The notes beneath the pieces are model-generated. The model saw only the letters and a program-made list of their open reading frames with translations. It ran no database searches and was not told the DNA's origin. From Ceratodon purpureus (taxonomy: Eukaryota; Streptophyta; Bryopsida; Pseudoditrichales; Ditrichaceae), in contig CM026431.1 in NCBI GenBank assembly GCA_014871385.1, positions 15,107,118 through 15,171,117 of the forward strand: DNA of 64,000 nt. The letters are read 5' to 3'. Shown here piece by piece: positions 32,235-43,522 of the stretch. The position numbers and the translations under genes are program-made. Numbering within the stretch: the stretch's first letter is position 1; every line of letters starts with the position of its first letter.

Positions 32235-35200
32235 GGTTGCAAAGGTTTGTTTATAGTATAGTTTTTTGATAGAATCTATACTGAATAAATTATTCTTAAA
32301 TATTATTTTCTACACAATACAAATACGAGGATATACTTCAAATTAAATTCTTATAGCACACCTTGTTATACATTAATCCATTAATTTATTAGAACCTAAC
32401 TTAGAGGCTTAAGGAGTTAAGAAGGATGTAGCAAAAAGAATCAAAACTACCTAAGATCATGGAAAAACTACACGAATGAATATAACCTTCTCTCTAATTG
32501 TCAAGAGCATAAACACAAATTACATTCCATAGAGCTTTTATAGTTTGGTGCTTACAACTAAAATCTTCAAATCATACTCAAATTGTCATCATTAAGAGTC
32601 TACCTACATTTTTGAAAAAGATTGTTAGTTTTTCGAGGATCCAGAATTTTGAAAATAATTCTATCATTATTAATGATATTAAGTGTCAAAATTTTATTAT
32701 ACAATAGAACTTGGTTTGTCTCACTCAACTAATTCGGGCTAAAATCGATAGAATAAGACAAGTGATACTTTGCGTTTTGACTTCGGCTTATGGCACTTAA
32801 TTATCTTTAGTGATACACACGGTATTAATGTTTTGGACTATAAAGAGGCACCAAAATTCATGAAATTGTTATTTTGAGAATTCATTAATGAGGTTAGATA
32901 GATTTCTTACTATTTTCCTACATAAAACAAAAAATGGATGAAAATTTGTCATTTGTGTGGCTGTTATCGAACTTAGAAAAACAAGATCGACATGTTTTTG
33001 GTCGTTTAGGGGTTTAAGGGTTAAGGGCTACAAAGGTTTAACTTGTATCATCTAATATTTACATGATAAGTAGTGGTTGCTATAGCCTATTTGAACAGGT
33101 GTAATCATTTATGGTGATCTTTCATGATCTTTAATAACCTTCTTTAAAGGTAATGCACATCTACTTCTGAATTGGCTTTATATAAGTCGGAACACTTACA
33201 ATATCATCGTTGAATTCTATATTAAGATAAGATGAAGCCTAAGTAATAATAAAATAAATTATCTCAAAAATGGAATATAATTGGTTATTGTGGAAGTATG
33301 CAATCAAATAATCTCACTGATAAATAGTCTTAATGTCCGTAGGAGCATATAAAAGTCATTTTATTTACACTAGTATTGATTGCTCAGAAAAGAGTGCAAA
33401 ATTTGTAAATAGGTTGAACAATTTCAAGTTACAAATGGTAGTGTCAAAGTTTGACCAAAAATAAATAATGCAAAGTAGCTGGGAAAATTGAAACCTACTT
33501 TAATTTTTACAATCTCAAATGAAGAAAAATCAACAATATATTTTTGATATATAAGTGGTATATCAAGTTGTTTTTAAGATCTTATTACACAAATTACAAT
33601 CTATCAAAAATACTATCATTGAGATTTATTACGTTTCAAGTAGATATAAGTATTTCTTGGCACTTTTGGCCGATTTGCAAGAAAGAAATTCAAGGGCTAA
33701 GAAGGTCTAAGCTGTATCATCTAAAACATACATCATAATAAAAACCTACAAGTCTTCGTTGATTTTAATGCACGCATAAAAGTTATTCAAGGACTTTGGT
33801 GATACTTTCATGCAATGATGTGTAGAATTTCCTCGCTCAACTTAACTATCATAATTTCAAACAAGGATATGTGAAATGTCCTTGCCCCTAACATATCACG
33901 CTCTAAATTGAGTAATTGTTAACTTGTCAATTATGAATCATCAATTGTCAAGACCATCAGCGGTGGTGTATGCTTTGGAGCAAGGGCTCTTGGCAGCATG
34001 GAAAAGTGATTAATTTTACGGCCACACTTTGATGATGACACTTCAAAAAAGTCTAGTTTTCAGAGGCCTTGGGCTAATCATTAAGTGTAAACCAAACTTT
34101 GAACGAGACGAGTGACTATGTGCAAAAAAGACAATGTTGTGTATTTATATAATTACCTCATAATGGTAACTATAGAACACTCTCTTTCCATCGGTTAAAA
34201 TTGATTTTAAAATACTAAAATAACATTTCACGGTTAGAAATTATCTCTCGTTTTGTAACAAGTGAATAATTTGTGCCTCTCTCACCAAAAATCTAGGGGG
34301 ACCTTTTAACATTAACTACTAGGCCTTTCTTTAGAGGTTTTCAAGACCTCAACTCCTCTAACCATTTTTTAATTTTTTTTCGGAAGTGTAAGCCCAAGTC
34401 ATCCTCAAACGAGTTGTGACATCCAATCACAGATTTTACAGCTCCATGGGATGAGTTCTTGGTATGTAAAGAAATTGCAGGGCAAATTCTTTTCATTATA
34501 ACTAATAATTAATTAGAATGACTCCACGACATCCACCTTCATTACCAAATGTTGGATCCTCATGATGATAGACATTATTTAAAAAACATATCTTTATGAA
34601 ATTATGATGTATATTCTCTGCCATTGCGACATTGTCAAATATTAATTAGTCCTATCTGCCATATTCAAGATTTGGCTCCAGATTCCTTATCTTATATGAC
34701 TTCAAGATTGAATGAACTTTCTAGTCTTTTTTGACTTGGAACCTCCTAGAGATTCTTATCCAACCTGAACTCAAGACTGTCACAATCTCTAACAGTTCAA
34801 TAGATTCCTAAACTATATGTACTAGGTTTTGCAACTGTCATATTTCCAAATGATTAGTTTTAACTACTTTTTGGAGAGCTCGAGATTTTATTCCTACAAG
34901 ATTGCAACTGTCTCCCTGTCAAATCATCAATTCTATGGAGATTTTATTCCTACAAGATTACAACTGTCTCCTTGGCAAATCATCAATTCTATCAAGCAGT
35001 TGGGAACTCTCAAATGCATTGAGGTTTGAAGTACATGTCTACACTGACCATGCTTATAGTCACCCATGCCATGCAATATAAACGAACACATGCGATTCCG
35101 TGATTTTGTATCTCTCAGGGTCCTTCAAATGGCAACATGGAATTTGTAAATATCATTTTTGGAATATTTTATGGACTGTGACTCTTTTGCTTCCCGGGTC

Positions 35201-35555
35201 CAATAGAATTTGCAATAGAAATTGCAAGGTTAACCGTTGCAGCTGCTAAGCGGTGAGGCAAGCACCTGAGGTGGGAGGGCTTGCATTCTCAGCATAAACA
35301 ACCCAACCAAAAGAGCTCAAGGAGTGTCTCAGGATGGGAAAAACCAACACAGACAATTTAATGGACTCGAATCCTGAACCAAATCCGTTAGAGAGATGCC
35401 ACCTCGAGAGCAACGACACTCCCGGGTGTACTCAGACTGAAGCAAAGTGGGCTCTGTAATCACCGCCTTGGATGCAATAAATAGCTGAGCCTGAAGGAGG
35501 TCACCCACAGTTCATTTTCAGTTTTTGCCTCGGTTTGAGCTAGCTGTCTAACACG
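32235..35555. repeat. Duplicated AT-rich segment upstream of copy C
   Basis: This is the shorter paralogue of 5886-11624 and supplies the empty sites for the four insertions found there. Left of the Pack-type block, 35150-35290 (CACCTGAGGTGGGAGGGC) and 35440-35530 also occur inverted at the two ends of block D. Confidence 0.8.
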
Positions 35556-35773
35556 TTTCCGCAGGATGGTGCCTGCTCTCACCGGACACCCTTTGAGCAC
35601 CAGCGATGCAGAACTTTGTTGGCTTTTGTATGTAAGTTGTAGCCATTGACAAACATTATAACCTTGTAGGCTTTTGTAACAGCTTCAATGGTTAATGTTG
35701 GTTGACGGTTGCGTTCAAATGAAGCGGCTTTGTTTGTGTGTGGCATACATACCTGGAAACACAGCACGTTGCT
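35556..35773 (+). repeat. Left terminal inverted repeat of copy C
   Basis: This begins TTTCCGCAGGATGGTGCC and ends CAGCACGTTGCTA. It differs from the B repeat by a few substitutions. Confidence 0.8.
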
Positions 35774-35775
35774 AT

Positions 35776-35891
35776 GGAGACTTATGAGCACGGGCTGGAT
35801 TCACGGCAGCTGTGGTTAAGCTGAGGTTTTGTATGACACTGCTGGACTGTCCCACAGCTACCGTGAATCCAGCCTGTGTTCATAAGGTACC
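35776..35891 (+). other. 35-bp foldback, copy C
   Basis: Both arms (35781-35815, 35852-35886) are unchanged from A and B. The loop has one substitution (GCTGAGG for GCTGCGG). Confidence 0.6.
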
Positions 35892-35991
35892 ATATGTTTT
35901 CGATTTCGATTGCCAGAAGAAGTTGATGCTTTCGAGGGTTTTTGCTGGTTTAATTTCTGCTTGCTATGTTTCGTCAATCGTCATAGCTGCC

Positions 35992-36186
35992 ATGAGCAGG
36001 GCAGTAGAGCCCGGGAGGTCGTTAGGTAGGGCTTCCTCCCAAGGGTTTGTTGAGCCTTTGCGGGAGGATGTGCCGCTCAAGGGTTTGATTGCGCCGCTGG
36101 ATTCCATGCCGCCAGTGGACTTCGCATTTGCGTATGGATCCGGGGTTTTTACTCAGGCTCTTCATAGTCGTGCGCGTTCGAATGAG
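35992..36186 (+). pseudogene. TAM41: Captured TAM41-like exon, copy C
   Basis: This differs from A and B by one replacement (GRASS for GRDSS) outside the PPVDFAFAYGSGVF core. The donor is intact. Confidence 0.65.
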
Positions 36187-36223
36187 GTATGCGTTAGTGA
36201 GTTTTGGAAGCCTCTTTCAAGTT

Positions 36224-36545
36224 TATGATCTTGATGCCAGAGTGATCTTGTGAATTAGGATCACGGGGATAAATGTTGGAGCCTCGGCCCTGTCGTTTGC
36301 GGGGACTCTCTTCATTGTCATGTGCTACATCTTGTTCAAGGACCTGCGGATGTTCCCGTTCAAGCTCATCTTCTACTTGTCTCTCTGCGAAAAAGCTTCG
36401 GATTCTGTGATCTGTGTTCACCAGAATGTTTTTTGCTGTCATTCACTTGAGTATTATGTTTATGGTGCAGTGGGGAGTGAGCTCATATTGCGTACTGTTT
36501 TGTGCTTGTGCAGGACATGCTGGGCAGTCTCTTCAATATGTGAGG
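36224..36545 (+). pseudogene. GCR1: Captured GCR1-like exons, copy C, with two stops
   Basis: Relative to A and B, a GGA codon has become TGA at 36251-36253 and a TTA codon in the second exon has become TGA at 36541-36543. Copy C therefore could not contribute a receptor-derived peptide even if spliced. The frame is otherwise the same. Confidence 0.7.
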
Positions 36546-37588
36546 GTACGTGTGTGTGCCAGTATTTGATGGACTGGGATTTTTTTCCATCTCAACTAAT
36601 GCTTCTTGTGAGTCAGTTCATGTGACTAAGCCTGATGCAAGCATGAACTGGAGTCGTACAGATAATGTTCGTGAAAAGGGATGTTGGAGTTCCTTGGTGC
36701 CTGTGACTTCAGTAATCCCAATCACGTGGGCTAATGAGGATTTTTTCAGGATGCTTATCTTGAATGTGCATATACTCAACGTAAAAGCCTACTGCACTCC
36801 GCTAACTATACCCTAACTGTACCACTGCATCCGGAACTGTCTTCGGAGAGGAGTATATATTCTAGTTATTTGGAAATTGATCTGCAGAATATTTGGTCCT
36901 TGTTGGCCGTTGAGGCGGAGGTACACAGTATCCTCTGCAAGAGACGAGCAAGAGACTGTTTTGGATGCATCTTTGAACATACATTCGAACAGAGATGTTC
37001 TTGACGTTTCATAAGTAAGCTAATGATGCTGCGGAATAATTTGTAGTTGATGACTGGTTAGGAAGGAATGCTGTATGAGAGAAAGGTAGTGGGGGCCGGT
37101 TGATAAGATAGTGCAGATCAATGAACGTAGGCAATGAATAGCAAATGCATTTACTGCTTGAAGAGTGATACACATGGTTATGGTCATTGAAGCTCATACT
37201 ACATAACTGAAGTTTGTGCACAAATGATACCTACGAGCTGCAGATACTCGTCTGTGCGGCAGGTGTAACAGGAAAACCCTGGCAAAAGAAACTTATTGGC
37301 AATGTGCATAAAAGACAGAAGTTTGTTTATTAGAAAAAAAAGAGAGAAATTAAATCATTCGTTTCAGCCATCTGCACCTCAAACATGACTTCATTTCCTA
37401 AGAGCATCCGAAGTGCCTATCACTAATACGCATGAATATGCTAGTCTCCACTACGGTATTGAATGGGATCTGCGTCGACAAATTAAAACAAACCATGATA
37501 CAAGGAATGGGAAAAACGCTACTCAGCACTAAATGTCACTTCGTTGGTTCATTCCAGCAAAAATTCTAGATAGATACACCTTAAATGA

Positions 37589-38022
37589 TCAGCCAAAGTA
37601 CCGCAGAAGGACACCGTCGTTGCCCAGAACGAACCCTTTGTTGTCTATGAATCTGCACATCAAAATGAGTGTAAGGAAATGCACGAATCCAGAACCGCAT
37701 AGTTGAACCCATGTAAAGGAATAAAACGTCAAATACCACCAAATAAGTACATTAGTATAACTGGAGTCCGAAGACAGGCAGTAATCTTTCTTTGCAGCAT
37801 ACAAATTAGCGGCGATTTGGTCAGCCCACCAGCAGGTCAGTTTTTGTATTTCCTGGTTCTTGTAGATGCGTCTGGTAGTCACGCAGAAGTATCCTTGCTT
37901 ACAACCTGAAACATGGCCTTTCCCAAAATCCTAGCTATGCTTATCAAATTCAGAACCCAATTTCCTGACAAACCCATCAAAACTTTGCGCATGGACAATG
38001 CTCAAGAGTGCAAATCCCATGC
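37589..38022 (-). pseudogene. Captured 3' end of an unrecognised gene, copy C
   Basis: Exons 37791-38022 and 37589-37652 match copy B, including the in-frame TAG before DFGKG and the destroyed donor. The stop after RYFG is at 37589-37591. The intron is about 10 bp shorter than in B (a CACTGCATAG-type block is missing). Confidence 0.6.
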
Positions 38023-38168
38023 CTGTTGAGAAAGACAGTGAGCAAAAATTCGTAGGTGGGTGATATCCGGGACTCTGCCTGAGACTAATTCGAGGGAAGT
38101 CTGGATGTTAAGGAGGGTGGGTCTAAGACGTAGGAGGTTAGCAGCATGGAGGACAGCATGGAGGGCTC

Positions 38169-38326
38169 ATCAACAATATGAGGGCTCATGGGAGCACCAA
38201 CGACATCATCCAAGTTTTTGATCGACCAACCAGTGAATGGATTTCCGTCAAAATGCATTGACCACTTGATCGATCGAAAACTTGGATGATCTTGTTGTTG
38301 CTCCCATGAGCCCTCACATTGTTGAT
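38169..38326. other. 61-nt foldback, copy C
   Basis: Arms 38169-38229 and 38266-38326 are identical to those in copy B. Confidence 0.65.
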
Positions 38327-38846
38327 CACAACAATTAAGTGCGTGCTTGCAAAAATGTATACCTGATGAGGAGGTTTTGTCTTTATTGAGATTGGGCAGA
38401 GCGCCATGGTACCCTTCATGGAATAGTGCCGCTCCTTGCAAATTCCCCAATGCTCCTGTTGCCCATGTAGTAGACGACCAGGCTATATTTCACGCTGGAC
38501 CAGCCGTATGGATGCCTCAATGGAATTTGGTACTTCCGATGATACATCAACTTCTTCTTGCAGTTTATAATAAAACGAAAAGGAGGCATAGATTCAGGAA
38601 TATGGTTGTCTTTGGTTCCTGAAACATGAGAATCGTCCATCAGCAATAAGATAAGTGAATGAAGAATATACCATGTACCATGTGGCAACCTATAAAAAAT
38701 CAAATATTTCTCCTAGTTTCGCAAACAGATCATAAAAGTGAGCAAATATGGGAATTAAATACATTGTTCAGCAACTGTTCCTTTCCAACAAAGGACTCCT
38801 GAAACCTGCGACCATTATTCATGAAGAAAAAACCGAAAGTCAATAC

Positions 38847-39422
38847 CCACCACAAGGATTAACTGTTTGATTAACATAGCGTTGGAACGCCTTGTCCAGT
38901 CCTACTGCTAACTGCTGAAGTAACTCAGGATACTGCTACGCAGGCATTGCGAAGAACGCGTCCACTGATTCCTCCATGAAGTGTAGCACTTCAACACCCG
39001 ATGGCGCATAATTATCATTATTGGCTCCTAGGCTCCATTTCTTAACATCCACCACATTTGTTGATCAGTAATCCAGTTAATTACGAAAGTGATCCTGAAA
39101 CCAGCAGTTCTTCCAACTAATGTCGCTGTCCTACACCCCTCTGAGTAACCCTACCTTCACAGAGCATTACTATTGTGCTTGTAAGAATGAACAACAAATG
39201 ACAGAATTGACAGAATTCTTGCAAGCAGCTGCACATCGTAATGCCACGTTCAGATCATTATAAACCAAAAAGGAACCATATTCCACACAAAACTATTACC
39301 TCATGTTGAATGTTGCGACCAACCCATTGTGTCATTTTGTCCACGATATCCTCCACCCACTTTCTTGTTAACTCTCCCATGACCTGATCGGCTTCAAAAG
39401 GGAGCATTTCTTGAACCAGTCG
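38847..39422 (-). pseudogene. PATROL1: Captured PATROL1/unc-13-like exons, copy C
   Basis: Exons 39300-39422 and 38847-39040 are identical to copy B, including the TAG that interrupts the frame after VDAFFAMPA. Confidence 0.6.
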
Positions 39423-39660
39423 TAGCAACGTGCTGTGTTTCCAGGTGGGTATGCCACACACAAACATACCCGCTTCATTTGAAGGTAACCATTAAACATC
39501 ATTACCTTGTAGGCTTTTGTATAACCTTGAGCGATGATACAAAAGCCTACAAGGTTATGTTGTTTAATATCACAAAATAAAAATAAAAAACCTACAACGT
39601 TATGCATCGCTGGTGCTCAAAGGGTGTCCGGTGAGAGAGCAGGCACCATCCTGCGGAAAA
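39423..39660 (-). repeat. Right terminal inverted repeat of copy C
   Basis: The palindrome present in copy B has lost most of its central part here (TTTTGTATAACCTTGAGCG), so only one full arm remains at 39492-39560. Confidence 0.8.
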
Positions 39661-40398
39661 GAGTTGTACCCGGGTGTCCCAAATGCGTCTGGGAAAAAGG
39701 TTGTCCTAAGGAAAGATGATTTAGGTTTATATCCCTCAATATCTTCTTCACTCTCACATTGCTTCAAGGTATTGGTTGATATCCCTCAAGAGGAACATTC
39801 TTGATACTCTTGAGTGACTCTCGACAGAGTGAAATTAGAAGGTGTCATTTCTGTTGATCAGAAACAGCAAACCTGGTGTCCTGCCAAAAGATAAACCAAA
39901 ATATCAGTAACGAGCATGATCCCTAGTGCTGGATGTCTTATAGCAAATTTTTCATATTTTGTATGTTGATACAGGATGACTTAGACAAATTAGCGTGCAT
40001 GAAAGTGTTTTAAAACAAATCCATCCTCCTAAGTAGAGGCGAGAAGAAGCCACCACTATCCACACTATTGGAACTCCATAGTCTATAAGGTCAGAAACAT
40101 AAACATTTCCAGTCTGCTCACAACGCATTCCAAGTCTGAAAAATATTCCAAATGTTGCCGACACACATTGTTCGGCATAGAGCACAGCTCACTAAACAGA
40201 ATCCCGAAAGCAAGTCCCTACCTTCACCCTTGGAATAAGCATAAACAACAAAACCCAATCCAATAACTTCTTGGCAACCCATCTCCATGACCATCAATGC
40301 ACACTCCAGAGACCAACCCTTAAGAGAATGCAAACCATCGTAAAACCAGTGATCAACACCCAGACTCAACTCCACCTCTACCCCTCATCCTCCTTTCT
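39661..40398. repeat. Duplicated flank of copy C, interrupted by the CACTA element
   Basis: Essentially identical to 15827-16564 up to TCCTTTCT at 40398. The B copy shows that the unbroken sequence continues with ACAGCTCTAACAC. Confidence 0.8.
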
Positions 40399-40860
40399 CA
40401 CTGCAAGCGAACGGGTCGTTTCTGACCGCCGAGTTTAGTAAGAAAGTGGCCTCAGCGACAGCTTTCTGACCGGAGTGCATCGTCTTCGCGAGGGGCTCCG
40501 CTGAGGAGCACTCTTGGTCAAGTTCACCGCATAGGACAAGAAGTGGGTCCCGTCGAAAATCACAACGGCAGTCTGGGTTCGGGTGGGACTCATCCCATGT
40601 GGCAGTGCATGCTCTCTCGGTTTTGATGGTCACGTCGAGGTGGAGCTTGCGTGGAATCCCATTTCTGGTTCAATTCGATGACATGGAATGCTCCTTGCTT
40701 TTACTGCGATGACGGTATTGTGTTTGACTGAGGTACCCAAAACTAGTAAGGGACATCGGTTGGTATTGTAGTGAAGTCTGAAATTCCGAGGATAGGACGT
40801 GGACAATGGTTTAAGGACTTCCGTGGACATGTCGATGTTGACCACGTGCACCAATCCTGT
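40399..40860 (-). other. CACTA end with two open minus-strand frames of doubtful meaning
   Basis: Immediately inside the terminus, the minus strand has adjoining open frames 40854-40630 (LVHVVNIDMSTEVLKPLSTS) and 40633-40385 (CTATWDESHPNPDCRCDF), the latter crossing the terminus. They could be a frameshifted captured exon or chance. Only their size and composition support coding. Confidence 0.25.
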
Positions 40861-43066
40861 ATCAACAAATGTATTGGCTATGATGATTTACCTTAATTAT
40901 TATATCGAAATCAATTATGGGCAATGTACGCGGAATTATGTATATATATTTATAATCTCTTTTCCATAATTGTATAATATTTATTCCGAAACCAGGAGTT
41001 TCTAAAAATGGACGTGACGTCCATACAGGTAATTTCCCGGCAAGCTTCAGTTCCATTACAGAAATTGTATTATCATTGCGAATTTCAGTACATGAATTAA
41101 GGAGGATTAGTACCGGTCTTCGAATTTGACATTTGTAGCTACAGAATAGAACTACGGAAACTATCTGGCAGACAATTTCCCGGGCGACCCTGAGAATGAC
41201 TAATATAAAATTCGGTTACAGTGGACGAGAATCTAAACTACGGTATGAAGATTATTGGATCATCACTGCGACAGGCACTTCGCGTTGGACTTCACTTCGA
41301 AAAAAGGACCTTCGGATGCTGGGAGATTTTTTAACTGATCAAATGTCACAGATGTTTGTTACTTGCTCCCGGGCTCCAGTTGTAATCATCCAACACGTTT
41401 CTTGAAGTGAAATCTAGTGAGTTACGTCAAGAACAGCTGAAGAACTGCTGCGTCACAAACAAGAAGTGATAGAGTGAAATGAGAAACAGATCAAGAGGTA
41501 TGAGATGTGGGTATGCTGCCCCACACATTATATTTTAACCATATCTTGCAAAACATCATGTCCAAATTGACTTGATTTTACTATCTTCACTCCTTGAATG
41601 GAAAGAATTAAGGAGGACCGACTGATGTCTAATATGAACTGATGTGAGTTTACGGAATTTCCAAGTCAGTTAGCATCGCACCTAAAATCTGGCGGGAATA
41701 ACGCTTACTATGCTTCCGGAAGTACAACAGCGGCGCCGAGTAATCTTGCAATTCCTACCATGTCGCATATCTGTAATTCGAAGCAGAGAATTATAAGAAG
41801 CATCAACGCATACTGGAATTTCCCAAATTGTTCACAAATGGAACACTCATTATGAACTCATATGAACTCAGGTGTATTATTGTAGTGAGCATAGTACCTG
41901 GTGGACTCGCAGCTGCTCTCGTGTGCATCCGTCATCCATTAGAGGAACCATCCGACCACCTTCAGAATGTCCACGTCCTGCGGAACATGTTCGTTTTTCT
42001 TCAGAAGTGGACACACCTCACACATCGTCAATAGAAATGGCGACGTACCTTGGGAGTTCAGTAGACCGTGAGGTTTGTCGGCAGTACTTTTATGATTACG
42101 TGAATGTGTTGTATTCACCGTGAAGCTTGTCGCGGTTTTCGTCAGTTTTACTAGACCTCAACCCAGAGCCTGTAAGCAGATGATCCTCGTATTATCAAAC
42201 CCGACAAATGCGTCGTCTGATAATAGAAAGGTCCTGGACTCAACGAAACGAAGTATTAAAAGTTATGAGGGTAACATTTTCCTCACGCTACCTGAACTAC
42301 ATAGCATTCGCTCATCGAAACAGTGTAAGAGACGGTTCGAACGTTTACTTACGCCGCCTTCTGACTGCAATTCTGGATTCATGCAGTAACTGAGCATCCA
42401 CCATATGAATTGATCGCGTCCATGGACTGCAAAAAAATATATTCCGGTTCCCCGAAGTCAAGGCCTTTAAGTCCCACTACGTACAATAAATCTTTCGCGT
42501 ATTGAAGAAATCCAGCCATTAACATAATCACATAATCAGGAGGGGTTCAGTACAGCTCTAAGGGGGTATTCTCACACGAGCAGACAACGATGGGGGAAAT
42601 CGATATTTCATACACAAAATTTTCCAGGTGAAGTGAGGGTACACTGCAATGACGTTACCTGTCCCAGGTATGTACGACAAGGGGCCGTCTAGTTACCTGC
42701 ACATCCTACTTCTGTACACTTCAACTGATAGGGATGATGTCAATTTCTTCAGTGTACTACTAATTCTATCACCTCCGCGGCATGCATTGGCAATTCAGTT
42801 GTAATTGAAAGATACACAGCATTATCTGCAATCCTGATTCAGTAGGAGTAGGTATGCTAAACTGACCTCTATCTTACATGACATTGCTCTGAAATCAACA
42901 TACCTGAGGGCGTGTAAAGTGGAGAAGAGTAAGTGTTGAGCATTGCCTGCGGCTTCACTATCTTACTTCTCACCTGCTTCCCCCGGAACTCCGTTTCTTA
43001 CTCCTTGATTGATTCCGCCTGCACTCCCTTCAATTGATTTACCTCTATCATTCCAATCCGTCAGAA
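40861..43066. other. Non-coding CACTA subterminal region, no supportable gene
   Basis: Short frames around 41830-42390 are Ser/Pro- and Arg-rich and one follows a TATTGTAG acceptor, but I could not join them into a frame-consistent gene. Confidence 0.4.
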
Positions 43067-43522
43067 ATGGATAAAGCAGTGCTACTCGGTTGGTTGGCGG
43101 AGGTGTATCTCAAGAGAGAAACTCACAATTTCATCTTACCCAATGTTCCTGCACTGGCGAAGCTTTTTGAGTTTTCTAACGAGTTTTCGTGGACTGAACT
43201 TTGTTACCAGGAGGTTCTGGAGATCGGCAATGCGTCCGGGCTTCACTTTGCCCAATACTGTCGTCGTCATTCTCAGTCACCGGGCCTCAGCGGGATAAGT
43301 CCAGCGCATCCAATTCTGATCGAAGGAGACATCGCCGATTATGTTTCCACTGATCGAAGCTCTGATTCTGCTCCGTGGTCATATTCATTCCGATCTAGCG
43401 ATTGCAGTCGGAGCAGCCAAGGCTCCAGCCCTCCATCCGATACCCCAGCAAGCGAAGTGGTCGGGCCTGACTGTGCTGACGAAGTCACCTCGTCAATGAC
43501 GGCGGAGGAGTCTGGATATTGA
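43067..43522 (+). CDS. 151-aa protein of unknown function carried by the CACTA element
   Basis: A single open frame starts MDKAVLLGWLAEVYLKRETH (ATG at 43067 just after TCAGAA) and ends TAEESGY. The first 70 residues look like a small folded helical domain (LPNVPALAKLFEFSNEFSWT, then CYQEVLEIGNASG); the rest is Ser/Pro-rich and acidic, probably disordered. A start 33 bp upstream is also in frame but adds only low-complexity residues. It lies between the left CACTA end and the minus-strand TnpA-like gene. I recognise no family. Sequence character and length support a real gene; transcription and exon borders are not proven. Confidence 0.5.
   Translation: MDKAVLLGWLAEVYLKRETHNFILPNVPALAKLFEFSNEFSWTELCYQEVLEIGNASGLHFAQYCRRHSQSPGLSGISPAHPILIEGDIADYVSTDRSSDSAPWSYSFRSSDCSRSSQGSSPPSDTPASEVVGPDCADEVTSSMTAEESGY

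Larger units (their letters stand above)
35556..39660 (+). mobile_element. Pack-type gene-capture element, copy C (4.1 kb)
   Basis: Same structure as copy B, with TIRs at 35556-35773 and 39423-39660. Differences from B include loss of a 75-bp tandem duplication (B 14148-14296), deletion of the centre of the right-TIR palindrome, and extra stops in the GCR1-like exons. Confidence 0.7.
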
